Source of the DNA: a bacterium
Lineage (GTDB): Bacteria > CAIJMQ01 > JAADFP01
Length of the DNA: 11,003 nt
Assembly (NCBI GenBank): GCA_027021085.1
Contig: JALUVB010000118.1
Location: 1 to 11,003 of the forward strand
Direction of reading: 5' to 3'
The position numbers and the translations under genes are program-made. Below are positions 1 to 6,706 of this stretch, piece after piece (position 1 is the stretch's first letter; the number at the start of each line of letters is the position of its first letter). The notes under the pieces were generated by a model that worked only from the letters and a program-made list of their open reading frames with translations, did not search any database and was not told the DNA's origin.

Positions 1-2
1 AG

Positions 3-515
3 AAAAAGCTTTCCCCGGAACAGTATAAAATAAAAAAGGCAGCGCTCAGCCATCCTCTTTATAATTTAATACCCAGGCACCGTGAGCAAATAAGATGGTG
101 GGATATTCCACACTGGATTACCTGGAATCTTTTTGGCAACGATGATGACGGAATATTTGCGGAAGAAACAAATATGTACCACGATGAGCCAATAGGATTT
201 CGCAGGTTCCTGAAATGGACACTGAGAAATCCCCTGCACAATTTTACCTTCTACACAATCGGCAGTGCGGAAAGAAAAAACCACCACACTTACACATTAC
301 TTCGCATTGATGCCGAGGGGCTGAGCTATTTTCAAAAGGGACAGAATAGTATCGTTTTTGGTAAAGGTAGAAACGCCTTGTATTTAGCTTTTAACGACCA
401 CAAACCCTTTATTTCTCTTAAACTATCCTATTTTTCCCGGCAGCTCAGGTTCTACTTCGGCTGGCGTGAAAGGGGAAACTTCGGCATAAAATTCCAGCCT
501 GCCGTGAAAATATAA
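3..515 (+). CDS. Uncharacterised protein, 5' end truncated by window edge
   Basis: The frame is open from the left edge to the TAA at 513-515, giving 170 visible residues; the true start lies outside. An internal Met codon at 174 could be taken for a start, but the upstream frame (with WWDIPHWITWNLFGNDDDG) looks equally protein-like, so 174 is unlikely to be the N-terminus. The visible part is rich in aromatic and basic residues. It has a compact motif RNPLHNFTFYTIG (residues 75-87) and a C-terminal block with PFISLK and FYFGWRERGNFGIKF. No signal peptide or clear membrane span is seen in the visible part. The pattern vaguely recalls a small conserved family of unknown function, but I cannot name it and assign no role. 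It is convergent with the flavodoxin-like gene, and only 43 bp separate the two stops. Confidence 0.7.
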   Translation, partial: KKLSPEQYKIKKAALSHPLYNLIPRHREQIRWWDIPHWITWNLFGNDDDGIFAEETNMYHDEPIGFRRFLKWTLRNPLHNFTFYTIGSAERKNHHTYTLLRIDAEGLSYFQKGQNSIVFGKGRNALYLAFNDHKPFISLKLSYFSRQLRFYFGWRERGNFGIKFQPAVKI

Positions 516-558
516 TCTCGCTTTTAAATTTGCCTTCTTCTGGCCAACGAGAAAATCC

Positions 559-1035
559 TCACCCAAATAATTTCTTTACCAGGGAGGCAACCCTTTTACC
601 CAGTTCTCTGGCCACCTTCAACTCTTCATGTCCGGGCTTACCCACGGAGACTGCTCCATAGTGTGCACCCTTGGCTGTTCCCTGGATAATCATCCCGTGT
701 ATAAGAAGCATCTGGATTATTCCCATTACCGTGGTTTCGTTTCCACCGCCAAGTATGCCGGAAGTAGAAAAAGCCCCCCCTACCTTCCCTTCCAGCTTTC
801 CATAATATTTTACCGATTCATCCAGAAGTCCCACTATTTCCTGGGAAGGCAACCCAAAATAAGTAGGGGAACCAACAATAATACCTTCCACTTGCAAAAA
901 ATCCTCCGGGGTAGTATCTCCCACCCTCTTTAATATCGCCTCTACATGCTCATCCTTCACCCCGTGCGCCACCTCGCGAGCCATCTTTTCGGTATTTCCA
1001 GTGCGGGAATAGTAGACTATCAAAACTTTGCTCAT
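559..1035 (-). CDS. Flavodoxin-fold, WrbA-like NAD(P)H:quinone oxidoreductase/flavodoxin
   Basis: A 158-aa cytosolic FMN-binding protein. The N-terminus MSKVLIVYYSRTGNTEKMA is a flavodoxin phosphate-binding loop (SRTGNT, residues 10-15). SPTYFG (56-61) and STSGILGGGNETT (90-102) match the second and third FMN-contact loops, and their form is more like WrbA than classical electron-carrier flavodoxins. Family members transfer two electrons from NAD(P)H to quinones or act as small redox proteins; the substrate here cannot be read from sequence. The start is well supported: GGAGGT lies 6 nt before the ATG, and the ATG overlaps the fmt stop by 4 bp (ATGA), so translation is probably coupled. It is the last gene of the metallopeptidase-fmt operon. 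No terminator with a U-tract was seen after its stop. Confidence 0.85.
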   Translation of the reverse strand: MSKVLIVYYSRTGNTEKMAREVAHGVKDEHVEAILKRVGDTTPEDFLQVEGIIVGSPTYFGLPSQEIVGLLDESVKYYGKLEGKVGGAFSTSGILGGGNETTVMGIIQMLLIHGMIIQGTAKGAHYGAVSVGKPGHEELKVARELGKRVASLVKKLFG

Positions 1036-1976
1036 CTTTTTACCTCCATTCCTATTTTCATTCCTTTCTCCATTCTATATCCGCGTAAGAAATCTCTTAC
1101 CGGCAATCTTTTCTTTCCTTCCAGTTGAACTTCTTGCAAAGAAACCATCCCTTTCCCTGCAGCTACAAGAATACTTTCTCTTTCCACTTCTATAACTTCC
1201 CCCGGCTCCCCTACCCTATCCTCCTCACAAACTACCCCAAGACTCCACAGAATAAGCCTTTTCCCCTCTAGGAAAGTATAAGCAGTGGGCCAGGGATTCA
1301 ATCCCCTCACCAGGTTATGAATTTCCCTTGCACTCTTTCTCCAGTCTATTTTACCCATCTTCTTGCTGAGAAAAGAGGCATAAGTGGGAATTCCCACCTG
1401 CGGACTGCGGGGAGGGTTACCTCTTTTTATTAACTCCAGGGTTTTTAAAAGAAGCCCGGCTCCCTGTTCGCTTAACCTTTGCTCCAAGGTAAAAGCAGTA
1501 TCCCGGGGAAGAATATCTGCCTCTTCCTGCAGTATAATATCTCCCGTATCTATTCCTTCATCCATAAAAATGGTAGTAACCCCTGTTTTATCTTTTCCCA
1601 GTATTATAGCCCAGGGAATGGGAGCAGGTCCCCGGAGTTCGGGAAGAAGCGAAGGGTGCAGGTTAATAGCTCCCCGGGAAGGTAAGGTAAGAATATTCCC
1701 TGGCAAAATCTTGCCAAAGGCAGCTACGATTATAATTTCGGGCAATAGAGAGGATATAAAATTCACTGCTTCTTCTGTTCTCAAAGAATAGGGCTGATAA
1801 ACCCGCAAAGAGAGACTCTCCGCCGCTTCTTTGACCGGAGTCTTGGAGAGCTTTCTCCCCCTGCCTCTGGGCTTATCGGGAGCAGTAACCACCGCAGCGA
1901 TTTCCTCTCCACTCTCGCAAAGTTTCCTGAGAGGAAAGACAGCAAACTGAGACGAACCAAGAAAAACTATCCGCAT
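1032..1976 (-). CDS. fmt: Methionyl-tRNA formyltransferase
   Basis: Transfers the formyl group of 10-formyltetrahydrofolate to Met-tRNAfMet so that the initiator tRNA can be used in bacterial translation initiation. At 314 aa it has the normal family length. The N-terminal Rossmann-like domain starts MRIVFLGSSQFAVFPL. The folate and catalytic segment GAINLHPSLLPELRGPAPI (102-120) and GIDTGDIILQ (141-150) supply the Asn-His-Asp triad typical of this fold (here N105, H107, D143). The basic linker PDKPRGRGRKL (33-43) corresponds to the tRNA-contacting loop region. The C-terminal part (about 207-314) is the OB-like tRNA-binding domain. The start overlaps the upstream metallopeptidase by 10 bp and is preceded by AAGGA 7 nt away; the stop overlaps the flavodoxin-like gene by 4 bp. 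No peptide deformylase gene (def), a frequent fmt neighbour, is seen in this window. Confidence 0.97.
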   Translation of the reverse strand: MRIVFLGSSQFAVFPLRKLCESGEEIAAVVTAPDKPRGRGRKLSKTPVKEAAESLSLRVYQPYSLRTEEAVNFISSLLPEIIIVAAFGKILPGNILTLPSRGAINLHPSLLPELRGPAPIPWAIILGKDKTGVTTIFMDEGIDTGDIILQEEADILPRDTAFTLEQRLSEQGAGLLLKTLELIKRGNPPRSPQVGIPTYASFLSKKMGKIDWRKSAREIHNLVRGLNPWPTAYTFLEGKRLILWSLGVVCEEDRVGEPGEVIEVERESILVAAGKGMVSLQEVQLEGKKRLPVRDFLRGYRMEKGMKIGMEVKR

Positions 1977-2332
1977 CCCATCTTCCTTAAATCTTCTTCC
2001 TTAAAGCCAAAGTAATGCCCTATCTCATGAAACAGGACTTCTCTTACCCTTTCTTTTATTTCCTCTTCGCTCCCGGCAATAGCTTCAATAGAATTCTTAA
2101 ATATCACCACCGTATCGGGTCCCACCCCCCCATAATAATGTCCTCTGTGTTTCAAGGGAACTCCCCGGTAATACCCGAGAATTTCCCCTCCCCTTCTTCG
2201 CATCAACTCCCGTGCCTCTTCATCGTATTCTTCCTCTACAAGAATTGCCAGATTCTCAACATTCTTCCTAAAAAAAGATGGAAGTGAATTCCAGGCTTCT
2301 TTTACCAATTTCTCAAATTTTTCTTTCTCCAT
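1967..2332 (-). CDS. Small zincin-type metallopeptidase family protein (DUF1025-like)
   Basis: A 121-aa protein ending in a zinc-binding helix HEIGHYFGFKEEDL (residues 102-115). It has the HExxH motif plus the downstream Gly and acidic residues typical of the minimal zincin family (Pfam Zincin_1, formerly DUF1025). The rest also fits: an N-terminal amphipathic stretch EKFEKLVKEAWNSLP, a central YYRGVPL, and GPDTVVIFKNSIE before the helix. Members are small soluble putative peptidases of unknown substrate; HExxH and length support the fold, not a proven activity. It lacks the glycine-rich and EGCLS motifs of peptide deformylase, so it is not Def. It is the first gene of the operon with fmt. 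Unlike most neighbours it has no Shine-Dalgarno sequence, and a TATAAT lies 5 nt before its ATG, which suggests leaderless translation. Confidence 0.85.
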   Translation of the reverse strand: MEKEKFEKLVKEAWNSLPSFFRKNVENLAILVEEEYDEEARELMRRRGGEILGYYRGVPLKHRGHYYGGVGPDTVVIFKNSIEAIAGSEEEIKERVREVLFHEIGHYFGFKEEDLRKMGCG

Positions 2333-2337
2333 GTCTA

Positions 2338-2346
2338 ATTATATCA
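2338..2346 (-). promoter_or_regulatory. Extended -10 promoter, probably giving a leaderless mRNA
   Basis: On the minus strand the sequence TTTGATATAATTAGACATG contains TG-A-TATAAT, an extended -10 element, with TATAAT at 2343-2338. Only 5 nt (TAGAC) lie between the hexamer and the ATG at 2332-2330. A start point 6-7 nt after the -10 box would fall on or inside the start codon. No convincing -35 box sits 16-18 bp upstream, which is tolerable for an extended -10 promoter. Confidence 0.5.
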
Positions 2347-2442
2347 AACTCAAGTAAACCGTAGAAAGACAACTCACCAGCTATCGCCTCCTGTACACCC
2401 GACTACCCTTCCTGCCCACCCTTCTCGGGGAAATTCAGCACA

Positions 2443-2476
2443 AAATAAAACACCCCCGTAGCTTCCCACGGGGGTG
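2443..2476 (-). terminator. Rho-independent terminator of the gntR-kinase-oxidoreductase operon
   Basis: A perfect 9-bp GC-rich stem pairs CACCCCCGT (2451-2459) with ACGGGGGTG (2468-2476) around an 8-nt loop. Read on the minus strand it is followed by TTTTATTTT (2450-2442). It begins about 30 bp after the stop of the SAF-domain oxidoreductase and closes that operon. The plus strand has no T-run after the stem, so the terminator is directional. Confidence 0.9.
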
Positions 2477-2507
2477 ATAGATAAAAAGGCCACTACCAGT
2501 TCAGTGT

Positions 2508-3704
2508 TTAACCCAAGGAATCCTGCTCCTTTCTCAACTGGAAAAGCAAAGAATCTTCCTTTAATATCACATTTTCCCAGGTAAGCACTTCTCCTTTTTT
2601 GATGCTTCTCTTTACTTCTGCCCCTTCTGTAATCCCCAGTGGAAGCAGATTATCTCTTTTTGCTATATCTCTTTTTTCAATCACACCATACACAGAGAAT
2701 CCCCCTATGCCGTCTATAATTTCTCCCTTCTCTAAGTCCTTCTTTGCCACTGCTACCACCTCGGAAGTGGGAAGAGGCAGAGAAAAAATTACCGCTTTTC
2801 CTTCCCTTACTACACGGGCGACGGTCAGAGGAGTATCTATAAACCAGTTATGGTATCTCTGGTAAAAGCAATATGTATTCCCTTCGCCTATCTTTAAATA
2901 GTTAAGGTCAGAAACAATCCTCTCATCTTCCACTTTCACCACAATAAAAACCCCACCAGCCAGCTCTTTACCCAGGATGTACTCCACCACTCCTTCCCGG
3001 TTCAAGATTCCCCCTTCTTCCTTCAGCGAAAAAATCCGCGGTAAATCTTTTATCCTTGCCTCCACCCCATGCATTCCCCTCGTATCCGGGGGAAAACCAA
3101 TACCATTGGATACAGAAGCCATCTCCACCATCGTTTTGCTTCCATCCACAAAAGAAGCTACCTGCCGGGCTGTTATCCCATTACCAGGCACTTTTACCGT
3201 ATCCGGATTAGCTTCCACCTGCAGAGGATTGTTTTTCCCCTTACCCAGAGCCAGCACTTTGAAATTCAGAAAAGCATAATGGTCGTACATCTTTTTTAGT
3301 TCTCCCGGCTCATCCCCCTCAGTAACCGTGTAAATTAACCCCTTTTTCTGGAAAATGCGGGTTAAAATGCACCCAATGGTGGCATCGCATTCTATATTTA
3401 AAGACACCAGGTGCTTTCCATGCTGCGCGCAGTAGTATCCAATCATGGCCCCTAAAAGAGGGCTGGTGTTTGTATCCACAATTGCTTCTATCTCCGGGTC
3501 AGCACATAACTCCTCCGGGTCAGCATATACTTTAGTATCAGCGCCTCCATAACTTTCCTTGGCTTCCCGGGCCTGTTTTATATCTTCATCGTAAATCCCC
3601 TTTACTTCTATTTCCGGAATCCTTCTCAGGACGGCAAGGAGTCCAGACCCCATGTATCCTGCTCCCCCTATACCAGCCTTTATAACTCGTTCTCTCTTCC
3701 CCAT
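2508..3704 (-). CDS. NAD(P)-dependent oxidoreductase with C-terminal SAF domain (COG4091-like)
   Basis: A 398-aa cytosolic enzyme with two recognisable parts. The N-terminal Rossmann domain has GIGGAGYMGSG (11-21) followed by an acidic strand end (YDED), suggesting NAD(H)-type cofactor use. The middle contains conserved-looking segments such as VTEGDEPGELKKMYD and NPDTVKVPGNG. The C-terminus (about 313-383) is a SAF domain: EVVAVAKKDLEKGEII ... LPLGITEGAEVKRSIKKGEVLTWENV. This layout matches the group often annotated as predicted homoserine dehydrogenase with SAF domain; I would not transfer that activity, since no amino-acid biosynthesis genes are nearby. As last gene of the kinase/GntR operon it may oxidise a sugar- or polyol-derived substrate. 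Its ribosome site GGGAGGT overlaps the final codons of the preceding gene, with 3 nt between stop and ATG, so translational coupling is likely. Confidence 0.8.
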   Translation of the reverse strand: MGKRERVIKAGIGGAGYMGSGLLAVLRRIPEIEVKGIYDEDIKQAREAKESYGGADTKVYADPEELCADPEIEAIVDTNTSPLLGAMIGYYCAQHGKHLVSLNIECDATIGCILTRIFQKKGLIYTVTEGDEPGELKKMYDHYAFLNFKVLALGKGKNNPLQVEANPDTVKVPGNGITARQVASFVDGSKTMVEMASVSNGIGFPPDTRGMHGVEARIKDLPRIFSLKEEGGILNREGVVEYILGKELAGGVFIVVKVEDERIVSDLNYLKIGEGNTYCFYQRYHNWFIDTPLTVARVVREGKAVIFSLPLPTSEVVAVAKKDLEKGEIIDGIGGFSVYGVIEKRDIAKRDNLLPLGITEGAEVKRSIKKGEVLTWENVILKEDSLLFQLRKEQDSLG

Positions 3705-3707
3705 TTT

Positions 3708-4703
3708 TTACCTCCCTTCATCTACAGTGGCCAGCAGGTACGTTCTCCACACACAAAACTCCGCGGTAGAGGAAGCGGTAGGTCCCCCACCCCTTACCCA
3801 ATAACCTTCCGGATGGGCAATTTTCAAAAGCGAGGTCATAAATTTCTCTGCCGCCTCGAGATACCTTTTCTCTCCTGTAGCCTGATACAGGAATATGGAG
3901 GCAAAGCAAAGTTTTCCGCAAGACTCACTCTTGTAGAGAATAGGATTACATCTCATCACAAAATCAAAGAGTTCCCTGGCCAGATTAAGGCTCCCTTCTT
4001 CCTTGCTCACCAGGTAAAATTTAGAGAGAAAGGCTATTACTGCACCCAGAATGTACAGCCAGTTCTCTCTCTCTTCCCGGGCGGCAACCCGGATAAACCT
4101 TTCATCCGGTTCCTCTGCGGGCTTCTCCGTGATTAAACCTTTTTCAGGCGACCAGTAATAGTAGAAAAAGTTTTCCCTGTCCGGCTGTATATCCCAGAGC
4201 ATCTGCAGGAACTTTGCCGCCTTTTTAGCCTCTTCCACTTTGCCCAGATGAAGCCCCACGAAGGAACACCAGGCAGTAGAAATTGCATCCTGCAAGTTTT
4301 CTCTTTCTCCGTAGGGTGCACGAGAGCAGTATCCCCCTGAATCCGGAGACTGGAAAGAAGAGATGTATTTCCAGAGCGGATAAGAAATATTAAAAAGTGA
4401 TAGAAGATGCGAAGATAAACATATCCAGCCGTTAGGATAGGTATAGTAATCCAGGTGGAACTTCTGTCTCTTCTCTGACTTCAGGTCTCCTTCCGGAGAC
4501 AGGGTTTCCTTGACTATCCAGTCTATTATGGCCCTTGCCTCTTTCGCTCTACCACCCAGCACCAGTGCCCAGGGCAACTTATAAAAAGCAATCGCTCCCT
4601 TTGAAACAGGATTTACACTCCCGTCAGGATTAATCTGAGTAAGCAACCACTCAATACTTTTCTGCAAAGAATCCTGATATTCCTTTTCATTTTTCAGTAT
4701 CAT
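3708..4703 (-). CDS. Alpha/alpha-toroid (terpenoid cyclase/prenyltransferase-like) protein of unknown function
   Basis: A 331-aa protein made mostly of paired helices. Short loops with the Q/P-D-G-S/G-x-pattern of prenyltransferase/squalene-oxidase repeats are visible: SIEWLLTQINPDGSVNP (16-32), LWKYISSFQSPDSGGYCS (110-127) and IAHPEGYWVRGGGP (295-308). These place it most plausibly in the alpha/alpha 6-barrel superfamily, which includes terpene cyclases, prenyltransferase beta subunits and six-hairpin glycosidases. No DxDD cyclase motif or clear prenyltransferase zinc-ligand set is seen, so cyclase or prenyltransferase activity should not be assumed. The sugar-operon context favours a carbohydrate-related role. 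There is no signal peptide, so it should be cytosolic. AAGGAG lies 7 nt before the ATG, and the start overlaps the preceding small gene by 17 bp. Confidence 0.65.
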   Translation of the reverse strand: MILKNEKEYQDSLQKSIEWLLTQINPDGSVNPVSKGAIAFYKLPWALVLGGRAKEARAIIDWIVKETLSPEGDLKSEKRQKFHLDYYTYPNGWICLSSHLLSLFNISYPLWKYISSFQSPDSGGYCSRAPYGERENLQDAISTAWCSFVGLHLGKVEEAKKAAKFLQMLWDIQPDRENFFYYYWSPEKGLITEKPAEEPDERFIRVAAREERENWLYILGAVIAFLSKFYLVSKEEGSLNLARELFDFVMRCNPILYKSESCGKLCFASIFLYQATGEKRYLEAAEKFMTSLLKIAHPEGYWVRGGGPTASSTAEFCVWRTYLLATVDEGR

Positions 4704-4854
4704 TCTTTTCTCCTTTCTCTACAAGTTCCCTTTTTAGATAATAACTACCTTCATAAATTGTCACCAATTCCCAACCCTGTCTGCCAAATTCATCCAGGGT
4801 TTCCTCAATTCCCAGTATCTTGGATTCAAAAACCTTGTACTCCCATTTCTTCAT
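4687..4854 (-). CDS. DUF4177-like small protein
   Basis: A 55-aa protein starting MKKWEYKVFESK, with the hallmark of the DUF4177 family: WEYKV near the N-terminus followed by LDEFGRQGWELVTIYEG and a final beta-strand YYLKRE. Family members are small alpha/beta proteins of unknown function. A longer reading starting at 4887 is possible in frame, but the ATG at 4854 is the better start: it overlaps the kinase stop as ATGA and has GGAGG 7 nt upstream, and the extra 11 residues do not look like the family. The charged tail (about residues 42-55) is probably unstructured. Its placement inside a sugar-type operon gives no clear role. Confidence 0.75.
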   Translation of the reverse strand: MKKWEYKVFESKILGIEETLDEFGRQGWELVTIYEGSYYLKRELVEKGEKNDTEK

Positions 4855-5810
4855 GATTCTTCCTCCCCTTTCCTTTCCCTTATCCATTTCTTAATTCTTC
4901 CCAGCTCCGGATATCCACTCCCCGGACGCGAGATTACCAGGGAAACCAGAGCATTGGAAAATTCCAGTATTTCCTTCTTTCCCCAACCATTCAGCAAGCC
5001 AAAAATTACACCGGCATTAAAAGTCTCTCCCGCCGCGGTAGTATCCCTTGCTTCTACGCGAAAAGCCTCTCTCTTATATATTCTTCCTTCTGTATAAACC
5101 GCCGAGCCCTTTTTACCCATCTTAAGAAAAATTTCCCCTGGGCCATACTGCGAAATCTCTCTAAGAATTTCTTCCACCTTATCTCTGCCCGATATAGCAA
5201 AAGCTTCTTCCAGGTTGGGGAAAAATATATCCACCTCTCTTAACAAAGCTATTACTTCTTTTCTTACAGTTTCATTCCAGTCTTCCGGGTCCCAGCCAGT
5301 ATCCAGGAGTATTTTTACTCCCTTTTTTCTCATCCTCCGGAAAAATTCCGCAAGATTCTTACTTCTCAACCCAGGCAAAACAAAGTAACCGGTAAGAAGA
5401 AGATAATCCCCCCTGCCTAAGAGCTTCTCCCAGGAAAAAAGATGCGCAACCTGCAATTGTTTTAAAGCTCCCAGGTAACTCAGAAGAGTCCTTTCCCCGT
5501 CTTTTCTTATCAAAGAAATGCACATCCCGGTGGAGTTACCCTCTATTTTTCTTACGAATTCCCGGGAAATACCGCACTCCTTCATCCTGCATAAAATTCT
5601 TTCTCCGTAGAGGTCATTCGCCACTGCTCCCATTACATAGGGAGTTAAACCAAATTTAACTAAAGGGAAAGCTACTCTCAATGCAGAGCCTGCCTCCTCC
5701 ACGCTTAAAGCATCTCCCAGCACCTGCTTACCCCAGCCCGGGAAATCCTCAAATCTCCCCAGAGAAACCTCCATATTCAGCGTGCCAATGATACCTACCC
5801 TTGCCTTCAT
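4851..5810 (-). CDS. PfkB (ribokinase) family carbohydrate kinase with atypical catalytic motif
   Basis: A 319-aa protein of usual PfkB length. The N-terminus VGIIGTLNMEVSLGRFEDFPGWGKQVLG resembles the PfkB substrate-binding start. EEAGSALRVAFPLVKFG (38-54) corresponds to signature 1, ILLDTGWDPEDWN (167-179) follows a family strand, and FPNLEEAFAISG (197-208) matches the usual N-x-x-E segment. Signature 2 is DTTAAGETFNAG (256-267). The family consensus is DTxGAGD, whose last Asp is the catalytic base; here it is Glu (E262, codon GAG). This could be a conservative change that keeps activity or a sign of altered chemistry. The protein should phosphorylate a sugar, sugar acid or nucleoside using ATP; the substrate is not readable. 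Its ATG overlaps the regulator's stop by 4 bp, so it is likely co-regulated with it. Confidence 0.88.
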   Translation of the reverse strand: MKARVGIIGTLNMEVSLGRFEDFPGWGKQVLGDALSVEEAGSALRVAFPLVKFGLTPYVMGAVANDLYGERILCRMKECGISREFVRKIEGNSTGMCISLIRKDGERTLLSYLGALKQLQVAHLFSWEKLLGRGDYLLLTGYFVLPGLRSKNLAEFFRRMRKKGVKILLDTGWDPEDWNETVRKEVIALLREVDIFFPNLEEAFAISGRDKVEEILREISQYGPGEIFLKMGKKGSAVYTEGRIYKREAFRVEARDTTAAGETFNAGVIFGLLNGWGKKEILEFSNALVSLVISRPGSGYPELGRIKKWIRERKGEEES

Positions 5811-6535
5811 TTCTCCCTCAATTCCATGGTCAACTCATACTTATCCGACCGATAAATGGCCTCCAGGTATTCTGCAGGCCGGTTATCCGCCAGGAAGGAA
5901 ATTCTTTCGAAATAGAGAACAGGAGAACCCGGCTTGATTCCCAGAAGAGCAGCCTCTTTTCTTAAAATAGCAATTGCCTTTACTCTTTGTGTCGCCCGGC
6001 GCAGGGAAAGAGAATATTTTTCCCGGGTTATCTCAATCAGGGAAGAAGAAAGGTCCTCGGACAGGATATTGGGAAAAAGCTTATGAGGCAAATAAGAAGT
6101 CTCTATACCTATAGGCTCTCCGTTTGCCAGGCGTAATCGTTTAATCAAAACTATTTCTTCTTCTGCATTTAAAGATAAATACTGTGCAATTTTTTTTCTT
6201 CCTGAAAGGATTTCAGCCTTCAACACTTTCGTGCTTGGCTTCAACCCTAAACGTTTCAGTTCTTCTGTAAAACTTATGATTTGTGCAGGCTGTTTCAGAG
6301 GAGGAACAGTGGCAAAAGTGCCCCGTCCCCGCTCCCGGTAAATAAATCCTTCCCGCACCAAAAGGTCAAGTGCCTTGCGTACTGTTATCCGGCTTACTCC
6401 GAATCTCTCGCATAATGTTTGTTCAGCAGGCAAGCGGTCTCCCGGTTTATACTCTCCCGCTTCAATACTTCTCTGCAATATTTCTTTTACCTGGTAATAG
6501 TAATGCACCATCCCGCTTCTGGCTATTGTTTCCAT
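5807..6535 (-). CDS. GntR family transcriptional regulator, HutC/UTRA subfamily
   Basis: A 242-aa regulator. The N-terminal winged helix (about 10-76) has the classical series YYQVKEILQRSIEAGEYKPG, LPAEQTLCERFGVSRITVRKALDLLV and GFIYRERGRGTF. After a linker, the UTRA ligand-binding domain (about 85-240) includes VLKAEILSGR, ETSYLPHKLFP and the terminal YLEAIYRSDKYELTMEL. Members bind operator DNA as dimers and release it when a sugar phosphate or other small metabolite binds UTRA. As first gene of the operon it probably controls itself and the kinase, DUF4177, toroid and SAF oxidoreductase genes. The start at 6535 has GGAG 10 nt upstream; a Met nine codons in lacks a good ribosome site. An 8-bp palindrome beside its -10 box is a candidate operator. 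Confidence 0.93.
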   Translation of the reverse strand: METIARSGMVHYYYQVKEILQRSIEAGEYKPGDRLPAEQTLCERFGVSRITVRKALDLLVREGFIYRERGRGTFATVPPLKQPAQIISFTEELKRLGLKPSTKVLKAEILSGRKKIAQYLSLNAEEEIVLIKRLRLANGEPIGIETSYLPHKLFPNILSEDLSSSLIEITREKYSLSLRRATQRVKAIAILRKEAALLGIKPGSPVLYFERISFLADNRPAEYLEAIYRSDKYELTMELREK

Positions 6536-6555
6536 CTTAATTCTTCTCCAAACTT

Positions 6556-6563
6556 GTTATAAC
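6556..6563. promoter_or_regulatory. Candidate GntR operator palindrome
   Basis: GTTATAAC is a perfect 8-bp palindrome lying directly downstream of the gntR -10 box and before its start codon. It keeps the GT...AC ends and spacing of HutC-type operators (GTMTAKAC), but the central four bases differ. The position suits autorepression. A single AT-rich 8-mer can occur by chance, so this is a weak call. Confidence 0.35.
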
Positions 6564-6606
6564 ATTATAAACTCATATCTTATTTTACCGCAAAAAAAAA
6601 TTTTTT
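6564..6606 (-). promoter_or_regulatory. Promoter of the gntR-kinase operon with A/T-tract upstream element
   Basis: On the minus strand TTGCGG (6593-6588) and TATAAT (6569-6564) are separated by 18 bp. Immediately upstream lies a block of nine A then six T on the plus strand (6592-6606), which should be intrinsically curved and could act as an UP-like element. A second overlapping pair, TTGCAA (6610-6605) and TAAAAT (6587-6582) with 17-bp spacing, could also be used; in that reading the A/T block is the spacer. Confidence 0.6.
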
Positions 6607-6674
6607 GCAAGAGAGAATTTATTTATCGCATCAGGAAGGAAAGAGTTTAATATCCCAACCGTCTTCTTCTGTCT

Positions 6675-6706
6675 TTGCATGCAATCACCCATTATTATGG
6701 TATAAT
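6675..6706 (+). promoter_or_regulatory. Extended -10 promoter of groES-groEL with a palindrome in its upstream part
   Basis: TATAAT at 6701-6706 is preceded by TG at 6698-6699, making an extended -10 box. TTGCAT (6675-6680) is the only -35-like hexamer, but the 20-bp spacing is long. The same bases are part of a perfect 10-bp palindrome TTGCATGCAA (6675-6684), which could be a regulator site. The predicted leader is about 70 nt. No CIRCE inverted repeat (TTAGCACTC-N9-GAGTGCTAA) is present in the interval between the promoter and groES. Confidence 0.6.

Noticed and set aside
516-552. Convergent terminator between the left-edge gene and the flavodoxin-like gene
   Set aside because: Only a 5-bp TCTCG/CGAGA pairing with a 27-nt loop is present and there is no proper U-tract.
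628-1791. Plus-strand ORFs opposite the flavodoxin-like gene and fmt
   Set aside because: They overlap well-identified minus-strand genes, show no family motifs and have no operon logic.
4855-4887. Longer N-terminus for the DUF4177-like protein
   Set aside because: The ATG at 4854 has GGAGG at good spacing and an ATGA overlap with the kinase stop; the extra residues do not fit the family.
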